A stretch of DNA of 26,598 nt. Origin: JAAYAY01 sp964429355 (GTDB taxonomy: Bacteria; Planctomycetota; Planctomycetia; Pirellulales; Thermoguttaceae). Where the stretch lies: contig CAYSCH010000095.1 of the NCBI GenBank assembly GCA_964429355.1, positions 1 to 26,598 on the forward strand, given 5' to 3'. Below are positions 1 through 6,786 of this stretch, in pieces (position 1 is the stretch's first letter; each line of letters begins with the position of its first letter). The notes below the pieces were generated by a model. The model made no database searches, was not told where the DNA came from, and worked only from the letters and a program-made list of their open reading frames with translations. The position numbers and the translations under genes are program-made.

Positions 1-897
1 GCCCCAGAAGGCGGCGACCATCGTCGCGCCCTGGCCCAGGCCGTACGAAATGGCCGGTCCTGCGACGCAGAAGGCTATCATGCTGAGCATCATTCCAACC
101 GCCCAGATCATTCCACCCGCAATGCCCCAGACGTGATCGTTCTTGGTTCCCTGGAAGTAGTCGGGCCGGGGCGTTTCCTTGTCAGTTGCCCAGCCGATGA
201 CATTGGCGAAATTGAAGCAAACCTGGCTGCACAGCATACCAAAGGAGAAAACGACCATCGCCGTGTAGGGGCTGAGTTTTCCCGCGGGCAAGTTGATGAA
301 GTTCTCGACCTTGGCCTCCGGCATGGAGGCGGCCACGAATCGATAGAAGAACCCCATAAGGATGCCGCACAGCACGGCAAGCACCAGTCCGCGAAGGGTG
401 CCCCCTTTTTCCTGGCGAGGCAACTTCCCGTAGGCGATCGCGTCGACGATGATTGCGATTGTCACCAGCGTGACGCCGGCGAACAGCAGGTAGGGATTCG
501 CCTTCGGATCGGCCACGTGGTTGACGACCACCCCCACGATCAAGGCCAGGCCGATGCCGACGGGAAATGCCACCGACATTCCCGAGATGGCGATGGCCGC
601 CACCAGAAGTATGTTGGCTGCGTTGAACACTGCCCCACCGGCCAAAGCCAGGCCGATACTGCCCGGGTGAGCCTGACGCAGATCCGCGATGAAGCTCCGG
701 CCGGTATCTCCGATGCTCCCCATGGAAAACGCAAAAATCAGGGCCATCAGCAGAACGCCGAAAACATAGTCCCAATAGAAGAGTTCGAAACGCCAGCGGG
801 CTCCGACTTTCTTCTGGGTGTTCGCCCAGGACCCCCAACAGAGCATCGTGACGATACAGAAGACGACAGCTAGGGAATAGTCCTGGAGTACGAACAT
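1..897 (-). CDS. GRP/DMT-type sugar permease, partial (C-terminus off the window)
   Basis: The frame is open from an ATG at 897 to the left edge, giving 299 residues with no stop, so the C-terminus lies outside the window. The protein is a chain of hydrophobic helices separated by short polar loops, beginning MFVLQDYSLAVVFCIVTMLC and followed by WGSWANTQK. This N-terminal helix with a WGSWAN-like motif resembles glucose/ribose-type permeases (GRP family, drug/metabolite transporter superfamily), common in planctomycetes and Bacteroidetes. About eight membrane segments are visible. The expected role is uptake of a sugar or related small molecule across the inner membrane; the substrate cannot be read from sequence. 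A GAGGAG ribosome site lies about 9 bases upstream of the ATG. The gene diverges from the ThuA-domain gene, so both may share a control region. A longer minus-strand open frame overlaps it but has shadow-like, Arg/Gly/Ser-rich composition. Confidence 0.82.
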   Translation of the reverse strand, partial: MFVLQDYSLAVVFCIVTMLCWGSWANTQKKVGARWRFELFYWDYVFGVLLMALIFAFSMGSIGDTGRSFIADLRQAHPGSIGLALAGGAVFNAANILLVAAIAISGMSVAFPVGIGLALIVGVVVNHVADPKANPYLLFAGVTLVTIAIIVDAIAYGKLPRQEKGGTLRGLVLAVLCGILMGFFYRFVAASMPEAKVENFINLPAGKLSPYTAMVVFSFGMLCSQVCFNFANVIGWATDKETPRPDYFQGTKNDHVWGIAGGMIWAVGMMLSMIAFCVAGPAISYGLGQGATMVAAFWG

Positions 898-1196
898 GGT
901 CGGGGTCTCCTCGCGGGTGCTGATGGCTCGATCGTGTGTCTGCGGCGAATATATCGGGTGGGACGTAAGGCGTCAATTCACCGCGACGGGCGGCTTCTGC
1001 AAAGCTTGGCTGAGATTCCGGGATCGGGTATGCTGTTGGGATTCGGTTGGCTGCCAGCCGACGGTTTCCCGTGGGGGAGCGACTCTGCAAGAACCGCCCC
1101 TTACCAGCCCGGCGCCGGCAACCGCTAACGGTATATCCTCTGGAAGACGTTCCCGTTTTTGGGAATCCCGCCCGACTCACGATGGAGACTCCGACG
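898..1196. other. Divergent intergenic region, likely two promoters
   Basis: This 299-bp spacer separates the minus-strand permease from the plus-strand ThuA gene and must hold promoters for both. I see the permease ribosome site at about 906-912 and the ThuA ribosome site (GGAG at 1184-1187). AT-rich patches occur near 949-956 and 1130-1136, but I cannot fix a -35/-10 pair with confidence. No RNA gene or repeat was recognised. Confidence 0.5.
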
Positions 1197-2093
1197 ATGA
1201 AGCGACGCGAATTTCTTCTGCGTTCCGGTGCCCTGGCACTGGTTTCTACCGCCTTCCCACTGAATTGGGCCAAGGCTGCCGACGAGAAGAGAAAGGTTCT
1301 CTATTTCACTCGGTCGGCTGGTTTCGAACACCCGGCCGTCGCCCTGATTGACGGAGGTCCCAGCTATTCGGACCGGATTCTGACGAAACTGGGAGCCGAC
1401 CGCAACGTCGAGGTCGTGTGCACGAAGGACGGAACGGTGTTTGACGGCGACCTGGAACAATACAGCGCCATTGCCTTCTACACCTGCGGGAATCTCTGCG
1501 ACGCGGAATCGAAGCCGCAGTCTCCGGCAATGACCCCCGAGGGCAAACAGAAACTCCTCAAGTGGGTTGAAGCGGGTGGCGGGTTTGTCGGTTTCCATTC
1601 CGCCAACGACTCCTTCCACTCCAAGGGCCCCCAGAACGAAGTTCAGAAACTCGAGGACCGCGATCCCTACATCCAGATGATCGGCGGCGAGTTCATCGTC
1701 CACGGTCCGCAGCAGGTCGCCAAGATGCGGGTCACCGCTCCCGATTTTCCCGGGGCCGACGGGCTGGGGCGTTCCTTCGACTGGAACGAGGAATGGTATG
1801 CCCTCAAGAACTTCGCTCCCGATATGCACGTGATCCTCGTGCAGGAAACAGAGGGGATGGAGGGCAACTGCTACCAGCGGCCGCCGTTCCCTGCCACGTG
1901 GGCCCGTTTGCACGGCAAGGGGCGCGTCTTCTACACGTCGCTCGGGCATCGCCACGATGTCTGGGACAATCCGAAGTTCCAGGACCTCGTCGTGGGAGGG
2001 TTCGGCTGGGCCATGGGATTGGAGGAGGCGGACCTCAAGCCGAATCTCAAGGAAGTGACTCCCGACTGCGACACGCTCAGCGCCAACCTGTGA
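1197..2093 (+). CDS. Secreted ThuA-domain protein with twin-arginine leader
   Basis: The gene encodes 298 residues. The N-terminus MKRREFLLRSGALALVSTAF has the twin-arginine pattern (RREFL followed by a hydrophobic stretch) ending near AKA-AD, so Tat export to the periplasm is likely. The mature part is a ThuA domain (trehalose-utilisation family, glutamine-amidotransferase-like fold): GGGFVGFHSA at about 130-139, GGEFIVHG, a NEEWY segment, and RVFYTSLGHRHDVW near the end. In Planctomycetota such proteins are numerous and are thought to act on sugars, but the biochemical reaction of ThuA is not settled. I chose the ATG at 1197 because GGAG (1184-1187) is well spaced from it and the Tat motif starts there; an in-frame ATG at 1182 is the alternative. 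It appears to be transcribed alone. Confidence 0.88.
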   Translation: MKRREFLLRSGALALVSTAFPLNWAKAADEKRKVLYFTRSAGFEHPAVALIDGGPSYSDRILTKLGADRNVEVVCTKDGTVFDGDLEQYSAIAFYTCGNLCDAESKPQSPAMTPEGKQKLLKWVEAGGGFVGFHSANDSFHSKGPQNEVQKLEDRDPYIQMIGGEFIVHGPQQVAKMRVTAPDFPGADGLGRSFDWNEEWYALKNFAPDMHVILVQETEGMEGNCYQRPPFPATWARLHGKGRVFYTSLGHRHDVWDNPKFQDLVVGGFGWAMGLEEADLKPNLKEVTPDCDTLSANL

Positions 2094-2312
2094 CCGGTCG
2101 GATGGTTGCCCACGAAATGAATGAAGTCTTTCGCCCTTTCCTTCAACGGTGGGAGGAGAGGGCGTTTCTGTTGTTGCTCACAGGGCGGCAGGGCCGCCAA
2201 CCAATACGAGCTACCGCTCGGCTCGAGTGGCCTGCTCCCGTTGGTCGCGGATCTTTGTGAAAAACTTCACGATCTTTGAGGTTAGTGGTACAGGAGCGAA
2301 GGAAACACGGCG

Positions 2313-3578
2313 ATGTGGCTGTTCATCATAAGCGTGGTTGCTGCCCTTCTGATCTCGGCCTTCTGCTCGCTTGCGGAGGCCGTGCTCTTGAGCCTGCGCC
2401 CCGGCCAGATCGCCGAGCTCTCTGAATCGCACCCGCGGATCGGAGGCGTCTGGCAGCATCTGAAATTGCACATTGAGCGACCGATTGCGGCCATCTTGAT
2501 CCTCAATACGGCTGCACATACGATCGGCGCTTCGGTGGCCGGGGCCGAGTTCGACCAGCTCTACGGCGAACGCTGGATCTGGCTGTTCTCGTTGGCGTTT
2601 ACCTTCCTGATGCTCCAGTTTACTGAAATCCTCCCCAAGAATGCCGGCGTCCGCTACAACAAAACCGTGGCCGTCTGGCTGGCTCGCCCGCTGGCAATCC
2701 TCGTCCGCATCATGGGGCCGATCGCGGCTTTCGTTCGCTTCATCAATCTTCCCTTCATGGGCGACAGTTCCAGGGCACACGTGGTTACTTCTCTCGAGGA
2801 GATTGATGCCCTGACCGGTCTTGCCCGTATGTCGGGCGAGATCAGCGACGAGCAGGTTCTGATTATCCGGCGAGGCACTCGCCTTTCGAGCAGCAAGGTG
2901 CGCGACGTGATGCGCCCCCGGGTCGACATCGATGCCCTCGACGTCGATACGCCCCCGGACCAGATTCTGGGGGCCGTGGCCATGTCGGGATTCTCCCGCG
3001 TGCCGATCTACGAAGGGGACATCGACGGCATCCTCGGCTTTGTCTACGTCAAGGACCTGCTCATGGACCTGCATATGCAGCGCCGTCCGGATCTGCGGCG
3101 TGTGATGCGGCCGGCGCTCATGGTGCCCGAGACCTTGCGGCTCGACCAGCTCGTGGAAATGTTCCGAGAGGAGAGAACCCAGATGGCGATCGTGCTCGAC
3201 GAACATGGCGGGACTGAGGGGCTCGTGACCCTGGAAGACGCGCTGGAAGAGATCGTCGGCACGATTCACGATGAACGCCGCCCGCCCGAGGCAGAAATCG
3301 TCCCCGAGGGCACAGGCCGCTGGCTGGTCAGCGGATCCTCCAATCTGGATCACCTGCTCGAAGCGATTGGGCGACCCGAGCTTCAGGCATCCGCCCCCGA
3401 CAGCATCAGTACCGTGGGAGGGTTGATTCAGGCCCAGCTCGATCGCATTGCCGTGGTGGCAGACCAGGTGGTCTGGCACGATCTGCGGCTCGAGGTTCTC
3501 GAAATGGATGGGATGCGAATCGACCGCATTCGAGTCACCGTCCCCTCGAAGGATCGGCCCTCCGGTTCCCATCGATAG
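2313..3578 (+). CDS. CNNM/CorC-HlyC family membrane protein with CBS domains
   Basis: This 421-residue protein has three parts. Residues 1 to about 165 form a DUF21/CNNM transmembrane domain with the family motifs SLAEAVLLSL, LNTAAHTIGAS and EILPKN. Residues about 195-320 are a CBS pair, beginning VRDVMRPRVDIDALDVDTPP and ending GLVTLEDALEEIVG. The last ~85 residues match the CorC_HlyC transporter-associated domain (GTGRWLVSGSSNLDHLLEAIG onward). Relatives are linked to Mg2+ and other divalent-cation efflux or homeostasis at the inner membrane, with CBS domains sensing Mg-ATP; the older name 'hemolysin C' is misleading. An AGGAG/AAGGA ribosome site lies at about 2292-2303. The C-terminal tail SKDRPSGSHR is polar. 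The gene appears monocistronic and ends opposite the convergent FHA gene. Confidence 0.9.
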   Translation: MWLFIISVVAALLISAFCSLAEAVLLSLRPGQIAELSESHPRIGGVWQHLKLHIERPIAAILILNTAAHTIGASVAGAEFDQLYGERWIWLFSLAFTFLMLQFTEILPKNAGVRYNKTVAVWLARPLAILVRIMGPIAAFVRFINLPFMGDSSRAHVVTSLEEIDALTGLARMSGEISDEQVLIIRRGTRLSSSKVRDVMRPRVDIDALDVDTPPDQILGAVAMSGFSRVPIYEGDIDGILGFVYVKDLLMDLHMQRRPDLRRVMRPALMVPETLRLDQLVEMFREERTQMAIVLDEHGGTEGLVTLEDALEEIVGTIHDERRPPEAEIVPEGTGRWLVSGSSNLDHLLEAIGRPELQASAPDSISTVGGLIQAQLDRIAVVADQVVWHDLRLEVLEMDGMRIDRIRVTVPSKDRPSGSHR

Positions 3579-3611
3579 GCAGGCCGGTCAGGCGACAGCC
3601 CCGAGGAACGA

Positions 3612-3640
3612 GGGGTCTCTCGATCAATTGAGTGGACCCC
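3612..3640. terminator. Hairpin between convergent genes, possible bidirectional terminator
   Basis: GGGGTC (3612-3617) pairs with GACCCC (3635-3640), and inside it CTC (3619-3621) pairs with GAG (3630-3632) around an AT-rich loop. The hairpin sits in the 133-bp gap between two convergent stop codons, where a bidirectional terminator would be expected. Neither side has a clear T-run, so intrinsic termination is uncertain. Confidence 0.4.
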
Positions 3641-3711
3641 GGATTGGCGGCCGGCCAAAAGAAAGAACCTGCCATGGCCAGAAACAGGCGCCTAGGGCTG
3701 TTTGCGGAATC

Positions 3712-4386
3712 TCACCGCTCCGGTTCACCCATGGTGCGGGTATAAGCCGCGAGGCGCTCGTACAGATCGAGCAGGTTCTGCCACTGGCGTTGCTCCAGGG
3801 TGACCCGGTCACTCTTCGGCACCGATTGGACCGAATGGATCAGGCCCCGGAGCCGCAGATGGAAGTACTGCAGCAGTTCAGAAAGTTGAGCAGACTGGCT
3901 GAGAGTCAGGTCGATGGGCAATTCCGGCGGAAGCAGCGTGTGAAGCGTCGTCTGGCCGTCGGCTTTGTCACCTGCATGCAATTCGAAATCGAACGAAAAC
4001 GAAGAGTTGTCCGGGTCGCCTCCTTCGGCGTCCATTTCCACGCCCGCAGACATGTCCACGCCGCGGAGTTGGGCCAGGCGGGTGGCGATCTCATCTCGCG
4101 ATCCAACGACCAACACCGTGCGGCCGAGGGTGACCACGTCTCCCGGACGCAGGACCCAGAGATGCACGTTCTCCCCGTTGACCTTGGTGCCGTTGGTGCT
4201 TTGGAGGTCGGTCAGTACGATCTTCTCCTGATCGTCCTGGATCTTGACATGGAACCGGCTCACCCGTTCATCGTTGAGCTGAACGGAATTGCCTTCTTCG
4301 CGCCCCACCGTCAAAGGAGTGGGGATGTCTTGGAAGACTCGCCCACGATCGGCTCCGTCGACGACCCGCAATGTCACAAGAGCCAT
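3712..4386 (-). CDS. FHA-domain protein
   Basis: From the ATG at 4386 the protein is 224 residues and starts MALVTLRVVDGADRGRVF. Residues about 1-95 are a forkhead-associated domain with the phosphothreonine-binding residues in place: G28-R29 (VGRE), S43-R44-x-H46 (SRFH) and S63-T64-N65-G66-T67, then N70-G71. FHA domains bind phosphothreonine peptides and usually act downstream of Ser/Thr kinases. The remaining ~125 residues are an acidic linker (DAEGGDPDNSSFSFDFE) and a predicted helical C-terminus of unknown function. There is no signal peptide or membrane segment, so it should be cytoplasmic. The frame is open 89 codons further upstream, but that part is not FHA-like and lacks a ribosome site; the upstream signal for the chosen ATG is itself weak. 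No kinase gene is adjacent. Confidence 0.85.
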   Translation of the reverse strand: MALVTLRVVDGADRGRVFQDIPTPLTVGREEGNSVQLNDERVSRFHVKIQDDQEKIVLTDLQSTNGTKVNGENVHLWVLRPGDVVTLGRTVLVVGSRDEIATRLAQLRGVDMSAGVEMDAEGGDPDNSSFSFDFELHAGDKADGQTTLHTLLPPELPIDLTLSQSAQLSELLQYFHLRLRGLIHSVQSVPKSDRVTLEQRQWQNLLDLYERLAAYTRTMGEPER

Positions 4387-4631
4387 GGAAACACTCGCTC
4401 GACCTTTGCCCAAGTCACCAAAGATAAGGGGATAGCGAAGTTTATATAGCATGCCAGCGGCAGAGCGGTCAAGCGACTCCCCCCCTTGAGTCGAGAGGCG
4501 TTCTTGCTTGCACGCGTTCGAGAGACCTGTCAGACTCCGAGGGACGTGGGACCGCGGCCAATGGCAAACAGGTTTGGTCGTTCCGCAAACAAGCGTCTCT
4601 TCCCGGACCGAAAAGACGGCTATCTCCCAGA

Positions 4632-5666
4632 ATGAACTCCTTGCCCGGATCATCGAACCCGCAAATGGACGGTTCTGTGCTCGAATTGCCCGATCTGCCC
4701 CGATGCCTGGCAGAATTGCTCGAGCAGATTCCGCGGGGACGGGTTACCACCTACGGAGCGCTGGCCGACGCGCTTGGTTCGGAAGCGGCGGCTCAGTGGG
4801 TCGGGCACTGGATGATGCACCACGACCACCGGCCGAGGTGCGCCTGTCACCGCGTGGTCCGAGCCGACGGCTCGCTCGGGAAATACCTTGTCGGCGACAC
4901 CCCCGTCAAGGCCCGTCGCCTGCTGGCGGAAGGGGTCGCCCTCGACCACGACCGCGTCCCGGCCGTTCCCCTGGAGACGTTTCGAGCATTTCGCACAACC
5001 CGTCCTTTGGCCGGACTTCGCCAGATGCAGGAGAAACTCGGCAGGCAGGTCTCTCTGCGCGGTCGCAAGACCCTGCCGGCGAAGGTCGCCGGAGTCGATG
5101 TGTCCTATGCGGGAGATCTTGGCATCGGCGCCTATGTCCTGTGGGACAGGGAACGCAGCCAGATCGCCTGGTCGACCACGGTGAGTCTGGAGATTGCCTT
5201 CCCTTACATTACCGGGTTTTTGGCATTTCGCGAGCTGCCGGTCCTGCTCGCACTCGTCGAAGCGGCACGCTCCGCCTGCCAAATGGCCGACGTCGTGATC
5301 GTGGATGGGAGCGGGGTGCTGCACCCGCGAGGTGTCGGTGTAGCGTGCCACTTGGGCCTCCTGGCAGCCTTGCCCACCATTGGCGTATCGAAGAAACTGC
5401 TGTGCGGCGAGGTGGATCTGAAGGGGATGGTCTGCGGTGAGGCTCGGCCCGTTCTGCTCGATGGGAACAGGCGGGGAACGGCCCTGCGGGCAACCGCAGG
5501 CAGTCGCCGGCCGATTTTCATTTCGCCAGGCCATCGGATCGGCCTCGACATGGCTGAGGCCATCGTTCGGCTCCAGCTCCAGGGGCGCCGGCTCCCCGAG
5601 GTTCAGTACTGGGCGGACCGGCTGAGCCGCACTGAGGGACGCCGGATCGCTTCAGGATCCGGCTGA
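4632..5666 (+). CDS. Alkyltransferase-domain / endonuclease V fusion, DNA repair
   Basis: A single 344-residue frame carries two repair modules. Residues about 20-100 match the DNA-binding/active-site domain of O6-alkylguanine-DNA alkyltransferase: IPRGRVTTYGALADALG, then VGHWM, then ACHRVVRADGSLGKY with the acceptor-type Cys at about 72. The usual PCHRV reads ACHRV, and the 'arginine finger' position (AAR-x-VG in the family) is Gln. The N-terminal ribonuclease-like domain of full AGT is absent. Residues about 115-335 are a complete endonuclease V, which nicks DNA near deoxyinosine; the expected catalytic residues are present: Asp in GVDVSY, Tyr and Glu in YITGFLAFRE, Asp in VIVDGSG, and His and Asp in SPGHRIGLDMA. 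The start is the first ATG; no strong ribosome site is visible. It diverges from the FHA gene with a 245-bp spacer. A similar AGT-EndoV fusion is known from the archaeon Ferroplasma acidarmanus. Confidence 0.88.
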   Translation: MNSLPGSSNPQMDGSVLELPDLPRCLAELLEQIPRGRVTTYGALADALGSEAAAQWVGHWMMHHDHRPRCACHRVVRADGSLGKYLVGDTPVKARRLLAEGVALDHDRVPAVPLETFRAFRTTRPLAGLRQMQEKLGRQVSLRGRKTLPAKVAGVDVSYAGDLGIGAYVLWDRERSQIAWSTTVSLEIAFPYITGFLAFRELPVLLALVEAARSACQMADVVIVDGSGVLHPRGVGVACHLGLLAALPTIGVSKKLLCGEVDLKGMVCGEARPVLLDGNRRGTALRATAGSRRPIFISPGHRIGLDMAEAIVRLQLQGRRLPEVQYWADRLSRTEGRRIASGSG

Positions 5667-5730
5667 TCGGACTTGCGTTGACGGTGAAAACTTTGACGTG
5701 TAGGAATCGTCCTTTCGATTATGGCAACGA

Positions 5731-5758
5731 TTGTCATTTGAGACTAACTCTCAATAAA
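5731..5758 (+). promoter_or_regulatory. Candidate promoter with palindromic operator (Fur-like box)
   Basis: A TTGTCA box (5731-5736) and an AATAAA box (5753-5758), 16 bp apart, resemble a sigma-70 promoter. The near-perfect palindrome TTGAGACTAACTCTCAA (5738-5754) fills the spacer. Its core TGAGACTAACTCTCA has 7-1-7 symmetry and differs at two positions from the Fur-box form TGAGAATNATTCTCA. A repressor bound there would block transcription of the downstream ferredoxin gene. The Fur assignment is inference; another metal- or redox-sensing dimer is possible. Confidence 0.45.
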
Positions 5759-5857
5759 CAAACAAGGTTTTTGGGAAGTGTCGTTTTTGGGGTATGGCCG
5801 AAATGTGGGGGGACGATATATAAAGGAATATTCAAGCGACCCTTTGGTTGGGAAACT

Positions 5858-5903
5858 ATCGGGTTGTCCCGATGGGCGACCCCTGGCCCGGTGCCGGTGG
5901 GCC
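5858..5903 (+). promoter_or_regulatory. Structured 5' leader of the ferredoxin gene
   Basis: Two perfect hairpins follow each other in the long leader. ATCGGG/CCCGAT (5858-5863/5868-5873) has a TTGT loop, and GGCCC/GGGCC (5885-5889/5899-5903) has a 9-base loop. They are followed by a T-run (about 5929-5936) and the AGGGGAG ribosome site (5941-5947). I do not recognise a known riboswitch family. The whole 5667-5957 spacer is clearly richer in A and T than the flanking genes. Confidence 0.35.
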
Positions 5904-5957
5904 GCAATAAGAGCATCTACTAACGACGGTTTTTTTGCGTAGGGGAGTTTCAATCAC

Positions 5958-6131
5958 ATGACGGCTATTGTGAACCAGGAAACCTGCAACGGATGTGGCG
6001 ATTGTGTGGATGCGTGTCCGCTGGACGCGATCGAGGTGCAGGACGGCAAGGCGTCCGTCGATGAGGACACCTGCGGCGATTGTGGCGCCTGCGTCGACGT
6101 CTGCCCGACCGAATCGATCACCGTTGACTGA
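5958..6131 (+). CDS. Small 2[4Fe-4S] ferredoxin
   Basis: This 57-residue acidic protein begins MTAIVNQETCNGCGDCVDAC. It has two classical C-x2-C-x2-C-x3-C-P motifs, with Cys at 10, 13, 16, 20 and at 39, 42, 45, 49, so it should bind two [4Fe-4S] clusters. Proteins of this size and pattern are bacterial/clostridial-type ferredoxins, cytoplasmic low-potential electron carriers. A strong ribosome site (AGGGGAG, 5941-5947) lies 10 bases before the ATG. The gene probably stands alone: it has its own candidate promoter and operator about 200 bp upstream and a hairpin 30 bp after the stop. The electron-transfer partner is not evident; the nearest redox-linked gene is the ApbE-type flavinyltransferase about 2 kb downstream, which is only suggestive. 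Confidence 0.95.
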   Translation: MTAIVNQETCNGCGDCVDACPLDAIEVQDGKASVDEDTCGDCGACVDVCPTESITVD

Positions 6132-6160
6132 GCCACTTGGCTGGAATCACGTTTGCATGG

Positions 6161-6182
6161 CGGGTCGCTCGTAGGCGGCCCG
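6161..6182 (+). terminator. Terminator-like hairpin after the ferredoxin gene
   Basis: CGGGTCGC (6161-6168) pairs with GCGGCCCG (6175-6182), with one T-G wobble, around a TCGTAG loop. It is followed by a short T-rich stretch (TCGGCATTTCTT). Its position 30 bp after the ferredoxin stop and before the next gene fits an intrinsic terminator, though the T-tract is weak. Confidence 0.45.
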
Positions 6183-6216
6183 TCGGCATTTCTTGGAGCC
6201 CCTTCCACGATCACCG

Positions 6217-6780
6217 ATGGTTGAGATCGCTATGGCACGTGAAGAAGAACGAGAAGGGCCCGTCGAGATCGCCGTGACGGGTGAATTGACCGAGAACCAG
6301 TCCGACATCTGCGAGAAACTCCTGGACGTTGAGCCGGGCGGGGAGTGCGTGCTCTACTTCGACAGCGGAGGCGGCAGTGCCTATTCGGGGATTGCCCTGA
6401 CGTCGTTGATTCTGCTAAGATCGTTGCGCGCCACCGGCATCGTGATCGGCGAGTGTTCGTCGGCCGCGATCTGGCCCTTTGCCGCTTGCCGGCGGCGCCT
6501 GGTGACGCCGTACAGCGTGCTGCTCTTCCACCCCATGAAGTGGCAGAGTGACGAGCATGTGCTGCTGGCGGAGGCAACGGAGTGGGCACGCCATTTCGGC
6601 GAACTCGAGGGAACCATGGACCAGTGGCTCGCGAAGCTGTTCGGTGTCTCGCCCGATATTATCGAGCCGTGGATTCGCCCAGGCCGGTTCGTTTCCGGCT
6701 TGGAGATGGCCCAGCGAGGTCTCGCGGAAATGACCGATCTGGTGCCGCTCCGTGAGGTTTGCCGGCCGCCAAGGAGGTAG
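6217..6780 (+). CDS. ClpP/crotonase-fold serine protease-like protein, triad degenerate
   Basis: From the ATG at 6217 this is a 187-residue cytoplasmic protein. It follows the ClpP fold: LYFDSGGGSAYSGIALTSLI corresponds to the substrate-strand region, GECSSAAIWPFAACRRRLVT to the nucleophile turn (Ser in CSSAA), and LLFHPMKW carries the His of the usual HQP motif. Near the C-terminus, where ClpP has the catalytic Asp in an RDRFLSA-like stretch, this protein reads RPGRFVSG, so the Asp appears to be Gly. It may be an inactive or adaptor-type ClpP relative, or use a Ser-His dyad. Alternative starts are TTG at 6193 and ATG at 6232; none has a strong ribosome site. The stop codon overlaps the ribosome site of the next gene 6 bp away, making this the likely first gene of the seven-gene operon. 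Confidence 0.78.
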   Translation: MVEIAMAREEEREGPVEIAVTGELTENQSDICEKLLDVEPGGECVLYFDSGGGSAYSGIALTSLILLRSLRATGIVIGECSSAAIWPFAACRRRLVTPYSVLLFHPMKWQSDEHVLLAEATEWARHFGELEGTMDQWLAKLFGVSPDIIEPWIRPGRFVSGLEMAQRGLAEMTDLVPLREVCRPPRR

Positions 6781-6786
6781 CATGCC

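Noticed and set aside
182..1273. A 363-codon minus-strand frame overlapping the permease gene and the ThuA leader
   Set aside because: The other minus frame (1-897) gives a clean multi-helix permease with a ribosome site; this one is Arg/Gly/Ser-rich and runs antisense into the Tat signal.
2211..3572. A 453-codon minus-strand frame opposite the CNNM/CorC gene
   Set aside because: The plus-strand gene has the full DUF21-CBS-CorC arrangement; the antisense translation is His/Asp-rich with no family pattern.
5678..5923. An 81-codon plus-strand frame upstream of the ferredoxin gene
   Set aside because: It overlaps the candidate promoter, operator and leader hairpins, has no ribosome site, and its translation shows no recognisable features.
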